From assembly GCA_963753195.1 (NCBI GenBank), contig CAVWBH010000003.1, positions 806,001-870,000 on the forward strand: 64,000 nt of DNA, read 5' to 3'. Numbering within the stretch: position 1 is the stretch's first letter; each line of letters starts with the position of its first letter. A program made the translations under genes and the position numbers. Shown one piece after another: positions 26,209-33,959 of the stretch. The stretch comes from Palsa-504 sp963753195 (GTDB lineage: Bacteria; Actinomycetota; Actinomycetes; Streptosporangiales; Streptosporangiaceae). The notes beneath the pieces are model-generated. The model saw only the letters and a program-made list of their open reading frames with translations. It was not told the DNA's origin and did no database searches.

Positions 26209-27357
26209 GTGTGGAGAGCCTGGTCGCAGCGGCGGCTGCGGGCCGAGACCGTTGACCGCCTGATGGCGGCGGTGCTGCTGGTCTGGGCGTTGTTCGATGT
26301 GCCCTGGTGGTGGCGTCCGCCGGGCCATGGCGGTTCCGCGCCGATCACCCTCGGCGTCATCGCACTGGCCGCCGCGCAGTCGGTACCGTTCTTGTGGCGG
26401 CGGCAACAGCCGACGGCCGTGCTGGTGCTGGCCGGCGCGGCCCTTGCGGTGAAGTATGCGGCAGGCCTCAACCTTTGGTCGGCCGGCGCCGCGGTCCTGG
26501 CCGCAGCCTACGGACTGGGAGCTTACGGCAGCAATGCTGCGCGCCGGGCCAGCCGGGCACTAGCGGCCTGCGCGCTGATCGCGGTCGTCATCACATTGCA
26601 GGCCGACAACGGCAGCCACGGGCCCGCCGTGGCCTGCGCGCTGCTGGCGACAGCTCTGGGCATGGGCGAGGTCACCAGCGCACACCGCGATACGGCTGCG
26701 GCAGCGGCCCGGCACGCCCGCGATATGGAACGGGCGAGGCTGGCGCGAGAGCTGCACGACGTGGTAACCCACCAGCTCAGTGCCATCGCCGTTCAGGCCG
26801 GGGCGGTGCGGCTGGCCGCGGCCGGTGATCCGCAAGCGGCCGGGGTGGGGATAGCCGCTATCGAGCGGCAGGCCCGCAGCGGCCTCACCGAGCTCAACCA
26901 GCTCGTCCGCGAGCTGCAGCCGACCGGGGACGTTGGGCGGGCTATGCCATCGCAGCCGCGGCTCGCTGACCTCCCTGACCTGATCGAGCGTGCGGGAGAC
27001 TCAGGTTTGCGAGCTGGCTTGCGCGTGGAAGGCGAGCCCCGGCCGCTGCCGGCCGCCGTCGAGCTTGCTGGCTACCGGGTCGTGCAGGAAAGCCTGACGA
27101 ATGCGATCCGGTATGCGGCGGGCACCGCGGCCACGGTGTATCTCGCCTACCGCGACGACGGGATCGTGGTGGAGGTGACCGACGACGGGCCCGGTGTGCT
27201 GGCCATTGGCGAGCCTGGTGCGACCCCGATCCCTGGTGGGGGCGCCGGACTGGCCGGGCTCAGGGAGCGAGCCCGCCTACTCGGCGGCCAGCTTGAGGCC
27301 GGCCGCGCCGCAGGGCAAGGCTTCATGGTGCGCGCGTTCCTGCCGGCCCCGCCGTGA
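26209..27357 (+). CDS. Sensor histidine kinase (NarL-type, HisKA_3)
   Basis: 382 residues, GTG start. N-terminal membrane part of about four to five helices with little outside the membrane (residues ~17-150), the intramembrane-sensing layout. Dimerisation/phosphoacceptor domain ERARLARELHDVVTHQLSAI with His183, N-box RVVQESLTNAIRYAAG, G-boxes VEVTDDGPGVL and GGGAGLAGLRERARLLGGQL. Stop overlaps the response regulator start. Coupled with the ABC exporter upstream, so it probably senses the exporter's substrate. Confidence 0.92.
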   Translation: MWRAWSQRRLRAETVDRLMAAVLLVWALFDVPWWWRPPGHGGSAPITLGVIALAAAQSVPFLWRRQQPTAVLVLAGAALAVKYAAGLNLWSAGAAVLAAAYGLGAYGSNAARRASRALAACALIAVVITLQADNGSHGPAVACALLATALGMGEVTSAHRDTAAAAARHARDMERARLARELHDVVTHQLSAIAVQAGAVRLAAAGDPQAAGVGIAAIERQARSGLTELNQLVRELQPTGDVGRAMPSQPRLADLPDLIERAGDSGLRAGLRVEGEPRPLPAAVELAGYRVVQESLTNAIRYAAGTAATVYLAYRDDGIVVEVTDDGPGVLAIGEPGATPIPGGGAGLAGLRERARLLGGQLEAGRAAGQGFMVRAFLPAPP

Positions 27358-28049
27358 GCATCCGCATCCTGGTGGTCGACGACCAGCCGGTAGTGCGGGC
27401 CGGCGTAGCCATGATGATCGGCACACAGCCAGACCTTGAGGTGGCCGGGGAGGCGCCCGACGGGCTGGCGGCAGTCCGTGCCGCAGCCGAGCTCAGGCCT
27501 GATGTCGTAGTGATGGACGTGCGGATGCCGTACCTCAACGGGATCGAGGCCACCAGGCGTGTGGTCGCCCTGACCCCGGAGCCGCCGCGGGTCGTGCTGC
27601 TCACGACCTTCGACCTGGACGAATACGTCTTCGATGGCCTGCTGGCCGGGGCCAGCGGGTTCTTGCTGAAGCAAGCGCCCCCGGAAGAGATCTTGCTCGC
27701 GGTCCGAGCTGCGGCCGCTGGCGACGCCCTGGTCTCCCCGGCGCCGATGCGGCGGCTCGTTGAGCACTTCATCCGCAGTCGGCCACGGCAGTCGGCTGAC
27801 CTGGACCGGCTAACCAATCGGGAACGTGAGGTGCTCGTCTTGATGGCCCGAGGACTGTCCAACGCCGCGATCGCCCGCAACCTGGCCATCGGCGAGACGA
27901 CAGCCAAGACGCACGTCACCCGAATCCTGACCAAGCTCCGGCTGCGCGATCGCGCCCACGCCGTGGTCTACGGGTATGAGACCGGGCTTGTTCGGCCCGG
28001 TGAGGGCGGTGCGCAGCAGGCATGGCCTTTCACGGGGAACGGCAGCTGA
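27354..28049 (+). CDS. LuxR/NarL-family response regulator
   Basis: 231 residues, GTG overlapping the kinase stop (GTGA). Receiver domain with acidic pocket VVDDQPVVRAG (Asp9, Asp10), phosphoacceptor Asp55 in VVVMDVRMPYLNG, Thr/Lys end TTFDLDEYVF and LLKQAPPEE. C-terminal LuxR HTH LTNREREVLVLMARGLSNAA, with IGETTAKTHVTRILTKLRLR. Expected to switch on the 24388-28049 operon or a nearby promoter. 3' tail ~20 residues beyond the HTH. Confidence 0.93.
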   Translation: MSIRILVVDDQPVVRAGVAMMIGTQPDLEVAGEAPDGLAAVRAAAELRPDVVVMDVRMPYLNGIEATRRVVALTPEPPRVVLLTTFDLDEYVFDGLLAGASGFLLKQAPPEEILLAVRAAAAGDALVSPAPMRRLVEHFIRSRPRQSADLDRLTNREREVLVLMARGLSNAAIARNLAIGETTAKTHVTRILTKLRLRDRAHAVVYGYETGLVRPGEGGAQQAWPFTGNGS

Positions 28050-28100
28050 GTGGCGTTCGCCGCGTCCCGCGTGCGGATCTTGGCGTGAAACGATCTAGGC

Positions 28101-28280
28101 ATGACAACTGAGCACAGGCATAGCTGGCTGCCATTGGAATTCCAAGCACATGGGCAGCTGCATAACACGCCCGAGGCATGGTCATTGCGGAATCTGGTGC
28201 TTCGCGAAGTAATTTGCGTCGATTGCGGAGAAACACGAAAGACAGCAGATATCCTCAGCGCCCGGGATATCCGAGGGTAG
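28101..28280 (+). CDS. Small CxxC protein, 59 residues (unknown)
   Basis: ATG 28101 to TAG 28280. Sequence starts MTTEHRHSWLPLEFQAHGQL and continues through REVICVDCGETRKTADIL, i.e. a CVDC pair after an N-terminal set of four histidines (His5, His7, His17, His21), a possible one-knuckle zinc site. By my count the stretch is about 54% GC, far lower than its neighbours, and the codon third positions are less GC-biased. No strong ribosome site; GATCTAGGC precedes the start, so it may be leaderless. It overlaps the 3' end of the convergent metallophosphoesterase by 26 bases. Real gene status is inferred from the CxxC motif and the conserved-looking composition. Confidence 0.55.
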   Translation: MTTEHRHSWLPLEFQAHGQLHNTPEAWSLRNLVLREVICVDCGETRKTADILSARDIRG

Positions 28281-29112
28281 CATTCCCCATCGGACGGCGG
28301 CGGCGCAGTTTCCAGGTGAGCGAGGCCACGTCCAGCACGGCGAAGTTCCGCAGGCTGCCCTCGGCAGCCAGCCCGGTAACCTGGACCGGACCGTACCCGA
28401 AGTCACAGCTGCGCCGGTAAGCGCGATGCAGGTGGCCATGCATAAGATGCGCTGGCCGCACCGCAGCCACGATGCGGGCAAGCCGTTCCCGGTGCGCCTG
28501 GTTGCGCGCCAGGTCCGCCGCCGCCCACCAGGACGGCTGCCGGGGGAAGGCGTGGGCCACGCCAGCTGGGCAGTCGTGGCACACCATCACGTCGGCCGGG
28601 CCGCCCGCGATCATAGCCGCCTCCTGCGCGCTGGTGATCTCCTCCTGCGGCCACCAGTCGCTGCCCTCGGCGCGGGCCGCCTTGTCCAGGCTCACCCCGC
28701 CGCCGCAGGCCAGCCAGGTACGGCCATGCCACTGCCAGCGGTGACCGCGAGGCAGGTGAAAGATGTTCGGCCGGACCGCGACGCGCGCACCCGGAACAGC
28801 TCTGCTGGCCAGCTCGGCCAGCAGGGAGAAGTCCTCGTGATTCCCGTCGATGAACCACAGGTTCGCGCCCACCAGGTCCAGCACCGTGCTGACCGAATCC
28901 AGGTAACGCCGGCCCTCGACGCCGGGCCAGATCCCGAAATCCCCCAGCTGGAGAATCAGGCGCGTCTGCTCACCGGCCAGCAGCTGGGGGACGCGCTTGA
29001 TCACGCTCAGCGCCCAGTCCCGGTCACCATGCCAGTCTCCGGCGACGAGGATCAGGCCCGGGGGCGGGCCAAGAGCGCTCCCGGGCGGAGGCCCCTGCGC
29101 CATAGCTGACAT
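28255..29112 (-). CDS. Calcineurin-like metallophosphoesterase
   Basis: 285 residues, with an N-terminal tail of ~20 residues before the fold. The five family motifs are present: GDWHGD (about 26-31), GDFG (57-60), GNHE (90-93), a lone His in MVCHDCPAG, and HGHLH (226-230). These ligate two metal ions. Substrate could be a nucleotide, phosphoprotein or nucleic acid. It converges on the small CxxC gene, overlapping it. An ATG four codons downstream of the start is equally possible. Confidence 0.9.
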   Translation of the reverse strand: MSAMAQGPPPGSALGPPPGLILVAGDWHGDRDWALSVIKRVPQLLAGEQTRLILQLGDFGIWPGVEGRRYLDSVSTVLDLVGANLWFIDGNHEDFSLLAELASRAVPGARVAVRPNIFHLPRGHRWQWHGRTWLACGGGVSLDKAARAEGSDWWPQEEITSAQEAAMIAGGPADVMVCHDCPAGVAHAFPRQPSWWAAADLARNQAHRERLARIVAAVRPAHLMHGHLHRAYRRSCDFGYGPVQVTGLAAEGSLRNFAVLDVASLTWKLRRRRPMGNATLGYPGR

Positions 29113-29202
29113 ATCACCTTATGCTCATCGGCACGCCCATCCCGGCTTTGACCGAGATTTAGATATTGTCCGCCGACCGGCGCCGCCTTGCCCTTCGTTG
29201 CC

Positions 29203-29493
29203 CTACGGTGCTGGCGTAACCAGCCTCGCGGCTTCCAGCAGCCTATTAGCCAGCAGTATAGCGCTGGCGTAGTCGATGAAGATCATGGTCGGATTGAATT
29301 CGATGCTGTCGGCGATCTTGTCTTCGTCTTCCTCGGTTAGCTTCTCGGCGTCGCCGTAGACATATATCGCGGCCATCGGCTGATGATCCTTCGTGCTGGA
29401 CAGCTCGATTACCTGTCCTGGGTTCACCTTCCGATCGTGGCCAAGGTCAGCTAGCGCTTGGGCCTGAGCTTCTGTGAATTCCACGGTGGCCAT
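29203..29493 (-). CDS. Small acidic protein of unknown function
   Basis: 96 residues from ATG 29493, with GGGAG about 12 bases upstream (minus strand). Not recognised. Strands and helices alternate: ATVEFTEAQAQALADLGHD, VIELSSTKDHQPMAAIYVYG, then an acidic block AEKLTEEDEDKIADSIEFNP and TMIFIDYASAILLANRLLEA. No signal peptide. GC content is visibly lower than average, like the nearby 28101 gene, hinting that the 28.1-29.7 kb stretch was acquired. Possible but unproven regulator or phage-like accessory gene. Confidence 0.6.
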   Translation of the reverse strand: MATVEFTEAQAQALADLGHDRKVNPGQVIELSSTKDHQPMAAIYVYGDAEKLTEEDEDKIADSIEFNPTMIFIDYASAILLANRLLEAARLVTPAP

Positions 29494-29709
29494 CGTTGCC
29501 CATCTCCCATGCGGCCTTGCCGTCGCACCAGGCATCGATTGAGACCTTCGGCGGTCGGCCCTACTTAACCAGCACAGCCGGCCCGCCAGCTGGAGGATCC
29601 GGGCCAAGGTCTTGATCTTCGGTTACCTTGGTCCTGTCCCTGAGGACCACAAGCCAGGTTCAGCCTGGCCCGCGGCTGGCACGCGTGACCGTTCGGTCGA
29701 TAACGGTCT

Positions 29710-30111
29710 TTAGCCACGCCAGCGGAAGAACCCGATGGCCAGGATGTAGGCAAGTCCGCCGATCGCGGCGAGCCAGCCATACGGGCTGCCGCTGTGCCCG
29801 CGGGCGATATCCACCAGCCAGGCCACGATCACGGTGATAGTCAGGACCAGCCCGGCCACGGCGGTCGCCCGCAGGTCGATCTGGGCGAAGCGCTCGTCGC
29901 GCCCCACCGTCAGGCCGCGGATGGTCTCGCTGCGGCCGGTCAGCAGCAGCACCAGCAGGCCGAAGACGGCCAGGACGACCAGGCCGTACACCCCGACGAC
30001 CAGCTGGCCGCCCAGCCAGCTGGCCAGCAGCACCACCCCGCCGAGGCCGAGGCTGAACAGGGGCAGGAACCACCTAGAGCGAGCGATCGCCTGGCATCGA
30101 TCCTTGATCAT
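29710..30111 (-). CDS. Four-helix membrane protein of XRE operon
   Basis: 133 residues. Four membrane helices: WFLPLFSLGLGGVVLLASWL, VGVYGLVVLAVFGLLVLLLT, a cytoplasmic loop GRSETIRGLTVGRDERFAQI, then AVAGLVLTITVIVAWLVDIA and YGWLAAIGGLAYILAIGFFR. DUF2178-like in layout. Its start overlaps the XRE regulator gene by 38 bases, so the two are translated together. Such XRE plus membrane protein pairs occur widely in Gram-positives; the role is unknown. Confidence 0.75.
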   Translation of the reverse strand: MIKDRCQAIARSRWFLPLFSLGLGGVVLLASWLGGQLVVGVYGLVVLAVFGLLVLLLTGRSETIRGLTVGRDERFAQIDLRATAVAGLVLTITVIVAWLVDIARGHSGSPYGWLAAIGGLAYILAIGFFRWRG

Positions 30112-30292
30112 CGAACATCTCCTCGACCGTCACGCCGAAATACCGGGCGAGCGCGATGGCCAGCGGCAGCGACGGAGTGTAGCGATCATTCTCGATCGAG
30201 TTGATCGTCTGCCGTGACACCCCCATCGCCGCCGCCAGCTGGCCCTGCGCCAGCCCGCGCTGCGTCCGCAGTTCTCGCACCTGGTTCTTCAT
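30074..30292 (-). CDS. XRE-family transcriptional regulator
   Basis: 72 residues, a single helix-turn-helix domain: MKNQVRELRTQRGLAQGQLA, AAMGVSRQTINSIENDRYTP, SLPLAIALARYFGVTVEEMF. This is the small YozG/Cro-C1-like class ('MKNRIRELR..RGLSQ..LA...GVSRQTIN.IE') that pairs with membrane proteins. It is second in an operon of three on the minus strand. The three near-palindromic 16-bp sites upstream of the operon (30525-30587) are its probable operators. Confidence 0.9.
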   Translation of the reverse strand: MKNQVRELRTQRGLAQGQLAAAMGVSRQTINSIENDRYTPSLPLAIALARYFGVTVEEMFDDQGSMPGDRSL

Positions 30293-30310
30293 CGCCGCCG
30301 GCGGTGCGAC

Positions 30311-30508
30311 TTACCCTGCCTGCCGGTTGCGGCGAGGCAGACAGCGGCGGTAGCGGCCAGGCCAGCAGGCCGCGACGATGACAGCCGGGAACCACAGGCC
30401 CTCGGCGATCGGCCCCCAGCTGCCTTGCCGGACGGCCTGCACCACCGAACTGACCGTCACGAACACCAGCGCAAGGCCTGCGATCACTTCCAGCCTCCGG
30501 GGTTTCAC
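30311..30508 (-). CDS. Two-helix membrane protein, first gene of XRE operon
   Basis: 65 residues from GTG 30508, behind AAGGGGG; an in-frame TTG at 30529 lies within the operator and is less likely. Two hydrophobic segments: VIAGLALVFVTVSSVVQAVR and GPIAEGLWFPAVIVAACWPG, then a basic tail (RYRRCLPRRNRQAG). Not recognised. Stop is 18 bases before the XRE start, so the three genes are one unit. Confidence 0.65.
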   Translation of the reverse strand: MKPRRLEVIAGLALVFVTVSSVVQAVRQGSWGPIAEGLWFPAVIVAACWPGRYRRCLPRRNRQAG

Positions 30509-30524
30509 GACGAGCCCCCTTTCT

Positions 30525-30587
30525 GTCAAGCGTCCTTGTCATAGACAAGCTAGCTTGTCACCTGCCCGGCTGTCAAGCGAGCTTGTC
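30525..30587. promoter_or_regulatory. Three 16-bp palindromic operator sites of the XRE operon
   Basis: GTCAAGCGTCCTTGTC (30525-30540), GACAAGCTAGCTTGTC (30544-30559, a perfect palindrome) and GTCAAGCGAGCTTGTC (30572-30587). Consensus (minus strand) GACAAG-N4-CTTG(T/A)C. Centres are 19 and 28 bases apart. On the minus strand TTGACA (within site 3) is followed after 18 bases by TAGCTT (within site 2), a likely -35/-10 pair, so binding would block the operon promoter. Confidence 0.75.
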
Positions 30588-30649
30588 GTTTCAGTCCGCC
30601 GATCGTCACTGCGGCTCATCGCGCGCCTCTCGGGGGCGGCCCGGCGCAG

Positions 30650-30679
30650 TTGACGCTTAGAAAAGTTTCGCTCTAAATG
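30650..30679 (+). promoter_or_regulatory. Candidate sigma-70-type promoter of MFS gene
   Basis: TTGACG (30650-30655), an 18-base spacer, then TAAATG (30674-30679). It is the AT-richest part of the gap and lies 105 bases before the MFS start at 30790. The spacer and flanks include TTAGA...TCTAA (30657-30677), a small inverted repeat that may be an operator. Confidence 0.45.
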
Positions 30680-30789
30680 GGTTCAGTGCGCCGGGGCCGG
30701 CGCGGCGGCTGCGGACCGTTCGACCGCACTTGCGGCCGGGGGCATCCGCGCCAGCGGAAGCTGGCTGGACCAGGGGCGCAGGAGGCTAC

Positions 30790-32283
30790 GTGATCCGGTG
30801 GCGGCCGAGCCAGGAGCTGGTGGTCCTGCTGTCCTACACGGTCGCCCTGTACATGACCGTGGTCGACAGCACGATCATCTACACGGCCTTGCCGTCGCTA
30901 GCCCGGGACTTCCACTCGTCGCTGGACGCCGCCCAGTGGGTGACGTTGAGTTACCTGCTCAGCCTGGCCGTGGTGGTCCCGTCGTCGGGCTGGATCGGGG
31001 ACCGGTTCGGCACCCGCCGCACCTTCCTGATCGCCCTCGTGTTGTTCACCGGGGCGTCGGTGCTATGCGGCCTGTCCGGCTCGCTGACCCAGCTGGTCAT
31101 CTTCCGGGTCATCCAGGGCCTCGGCGGCGGCCTGATCATCCCGGTCGGGCAGGCCATGCTGTTCCGCACCTTCCCCCCGGCCCGCCGCGCCCGCGCCGCG
31201 GGCATGGTCGCGCTGGGCACGTCGCTCGGCCCGGCCACCGGCCCGCTGCTGGGCGGCATCCTGACCACCTACCTGTCGTGGCGGTGGTGCTTCTTCGTCA
31301 ACATCCCCTTCGGCGCCGCGGCCCTGGCCATCGGGATGGCGTTCCTGGCCGAGCACCGCGAGCCGGCCGCCGGGCGGCTGGACCTGCCCGGCTTCGTGCT
31401 GGCGGGCGGCGGGCTGGGGCTGTTCCTGTACGCGCTCAGCGAGGCCCCGGTGCGGGGCTGGGGCAGCCCCGTCGTCATCGGCACCGGCGTGGCCGGCGTG
31501 GCCGCGCTGGCCGCGCTGGTGGCGGTCGAGCTGCGGTCCAAGGCGCCGATGCTGAACCTGCGCCTGCTGCGCAACCGGATCTTCCGCACCACGAACCTGG
31601 TCTCGGTGTGCAACCTCGGCGTCTACAGCGCCTACCTGTTCCTCATGCCCGAATTCCTGCAGCTGGCCCGCGGCGCCTCGGCGCTGAGCTCCGGGCTGAC
31701 CACGTTCCCGGGCGCCATCGGCATATGGACCAGCTCCCAGATCGCCGCGCGCATCTACCCGCGCGTCGGCCCGCGGCGCATGGCGATGGGCGGCCTGTGC
31801 GGCGTGATCACCGTCTTCTGCCTGCTCGGGCTCGCGGTCGGGCTGGACACCAGCATCTGGGTGATCCGGCTGCTGACCCTCTGCAACGGGTTCGCGAACG
31901 GTTTCACCGTCATCGCGGTCCAGGCCTCGTCGTTCGCGACCATCTCCCCGGCCGACACCGGGCGGGCCTCCGCGCTGTTCCAGACCCAGACCCGGGTCGC
32001 GGGCAGTATCGGCGTGGCCGTGCTGGTCACCGTCGTCTCGGTGGCCGCCCCGGCCGGGGCGACCGGCGCCGCGCTGGTCCCCGCGTTCCACTATGCGTTC
32101 CTGACTGCCGCCGCGATAACCGTCCTCGCGGCCGGGTTCGCGCTGACCATCCGGGACGCCGACGCCGCGGCTACCATGCGCCCCCGGGAGCCGGTCCCGG
32201 CTCCGGCTCCGGCTCCCGCGCCGGAGCCACCTGCGGCCGGGGTCCCGCCGGGGATCGGTGAGGGTAGCGCGGACGCCGGGTAG
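30790..32283 (+). CDS. MFS transporter, DHA2 family
   Basis: 497 residues from GTG 30790, which is preceded by AGGAGG; the longer ORF from 30730 is low-complexity. Motifs: TVVDSTIIYTALPSLARDFH (helix 1), GWIGDRFGTRRTFLI (motif A), RVIQGLGGGLIIPVGQAML (motif B), GPATGPLLGGILTTYLSWRW (motif C). Fourteen helices in the hydropathy pattern. Ends DADAAATM and then a Pro/Ala-rich repeat tail (PAPAPAPAPEPP). Clear paralogue of the 22755 transporter. Presumed drug efflux; substrate unknown. Confidence 0.92.
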   Translation: MIRWRPSQELVVLLSYTVALYMTVVDSTIIYTALPSLARDFHSSLDAAQWVTLSYLLSLAVVVPSSGWIGDRFGTRRTFLIALVLFTGASVLCGLSGSLTQLVIFRVIQGLGGGLIIPVGQAMLFRTFPPARRARAAGMVALGTSLGPATGPLLGGILTTYLSWRWCFFVNIPFGAAALAIGMAFLAEHREPAAGRLDLPGFVLAGGGLGLFLYALSEAPVRGWGSPVVIGTGVAGVAALAALVAVELRSKAPMLNLRLLRNRIFRTTNLVSVCNLGVYSAYLFLMPEFLQLARGASALSSGLTTFPGAIGIWTSSQIAARIYPRVGPRRMAMGGLCGVITVFCLLGLAVGLDTSIWVIRLLTLCNGFANGFTVIAVQASSFATISPADTGRASALFQTQTRVAGSIGVAVLVTVVSVAAPAGATGAALVPAFHYAFLTAAAITVLAAGFALTIRDADAAATMRPREPVPAPAPAPAPEPPAAGVPPGIGEGSADAG

Positions 32284-32303
32284 CACGCGAGCGGGCTGGA
32301 ACT

Positions 32304-33959
32304 TCAGGGGTCAGCGCGGCCGGCGTCCTGCGGGTCTAGCGTTTCCTGGCTGGCCAGCAGCTCCGGCGTGGCCGGTTCGGGCCTGGCCGCGGCGGCCTCG
32401 GGCCACTGCTTGAGCTCGACCTGCGGAATCAGCCAGCTGGCCAGGAAGGCGAGCGCGGCGATCGGCACCGCGATCAGGAACACGGTCTGGATCGACTCGG
32501 CGTAGCCGGCGACGAAGCCGGCATGCACCGCGGCGGGCAGGTGAGACAGCAGCGCCGGGGTGGCGTCGCCGCTGCCGAAGCCGTGCGGCAGGGCGACGCC
32601 GTGCAGGTGCTTGGCCAGGTTGCCGATCAGCACGTTGGAAAAGATAGCGCCGAAGATCGCAGTGCCGAACGACCCGCCGATCGAGCGGAAGAACGTGGCA
32701 CCGGATGTCGCGACGCCCAGCTCGCTGTGCGGCACGCCGTTCTGCACGATGATGACCAGCACCTGCATGACGCCGCCGATGCCCATGCCGAGGACCAGCA
32801 TGTACGCCGCGTCCTGCCAGGTTGAGGAGTCCACGCCCATCAGCGAGAGCAGGTACAGGCCGAGAGTCACCATCGCGGTGCCGGCGATCGGGAAGAACCG
32901 GTACTTGCCGGTCTTCGAGATGATCTGGCCGGAGGCGATCGAGACCGAGAGCAGCCCGGCCATCAGCGGGAGCAGGTACAACCCGGAGATGGTCGGCGAG
33001 ATGCCCCGCACGACCTGGAAGAAGGCGGGCAGGTAGGTGATGGCGCCGAACATGGCGAAGCCGACGATGAAGCCGACCAGGCTGGTCACGGAGAAGGTGC
33101 GCAGCTTGAACAGGTGCAGCGGCAGGACCGGCTCGGCGGCCCGCCGCTCGACCAGGACGAACACGCCGATCAGCAGCACGCCGGCCACGCCCAGGATGTA
33201 GATCGGGGCCGACTTCCACGGGTAGGTGGTGCCGCCCAGGCTGGTCAGCAGGATCAGCGCGGTGACGGCCGCCGACAGGGTCAGGATGCCCAGGTAGTCG
33301 ATGACGTGGTGCACCCGGCGCAGGTGGCCGGGTACCTGGCTGGCCACCACGACCAGCGCGATGATGCCGATCGGGACGTTGATGTAGAAGATCCAGCGCC
33401 AGGACAGGTTGTCCACGAAAACGCCGCCGAGCAGCGGGCCGATCACGCTGGCGAAGCCGAAGACGGCCCCGAACAGGCCCACGTAGCGGCCGCGTTCCCG
33501 GGGCGAGACGATGTCGCCGACGATGGCCTGCGCGCCGACCATCAGGCCGCCGCTGCCCAGCCCCTGCACCGCGCGGAACGCGATGAGCATGATCATGGAC
33601 GTGCTGAGGCCGGACAGGACCGAGCCGATGAGGAAGATGACGATGGCGGCCTGGAAGAAGAACTTCCGGCCGTACTGGTCGCCCAGCTTGCCCCACAGCG
33701 GAGTGGACACCGTCGTGGCCAGCAGGTAGGCGGTGATGACCCAGGCGATGTGAGAACCGCCCTTGAGGTCACCGACGATCGTCGGCAGCGCCGTGGACAC
33801 GATGGTCTGGTCGAGCGCGGCGAGCAGCATGCCGAGCATGAGCGCGCCGATGATGAGCAGGATGCGCCGGTGGCTGAGCCCGGGCAGGGCGCCGTTGCCG
33901 GCCAAGCCGTCGGCGGCCGGCTGGGAACCGCCGGCGGGCGCGGGAGTGGCGGTGGCCAT
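32304..33959 (-). CDS. MDR-type MFS transporter, DHA2 family
   Basis: 551 residues from ATG 33959. Motifs: ALDQTIVSTALPTIVGDLKG (helix 1), LWGKLGDQYGRKFFFQ (motif A), RAVQGLGSGGLMVGAQAIVG (motif B), GPLLGGVFVDNLSWRWIFY (motif C). Fourteen-helix EmrB/MdtD-like proton antiporter. The start codon overlaps the stop of the TetR gene (TGATGG), so transporter and repressor form one operon, the typical arrangement of a drug-inducible pump. Confidence 0.93.
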   Translation of the reverse strand: MATATPAPAGGSQPAADGLAGNGALPGLSHRRILLIIGALMLGMLLAALDQTIVSTALPTIVGDLKGGSHIAWVITAYLLATTVSTPLWGKLGDQYGRKFFFQAAIVIFLIGSVLSGLSTSMIMLIAFRAVQGLGSGGLMVGAQAIVGDIVSPRERGRYVGLFGAVFGFASVIGPLLGGVFVDNLSWRWIFYINVPIGIIALVVVASQVPGHLRRVHHVIDYLGILTLSAAVTALILLTSLGGTTYPWKSAPIYILGVAGVLLIGVFVLVERRAAEPVLPLHLFKLRTFSVTSLVGFIVGFAMFGAITYLPAFFQVVRGISPTISGLYLLPLMAGLLSVSIASGQIISKTGKYRFFPIAGTAMVTLGLYLLSLMGVDSSTWQDAAYMLVLGMGIGGVMQVLVIIVQNGVPHSELGVATSGATFFRSIGGSFGTAIFGAIFSNVLIGNLAKHLHGVALPHGFGSGDATPALLSHLPAAVHAGFVAGYAESIQTVFLIAVPIAALAFLASWLIPQVELKQWPEAAAARPEPATPELLASQETLDPQDAGRADP

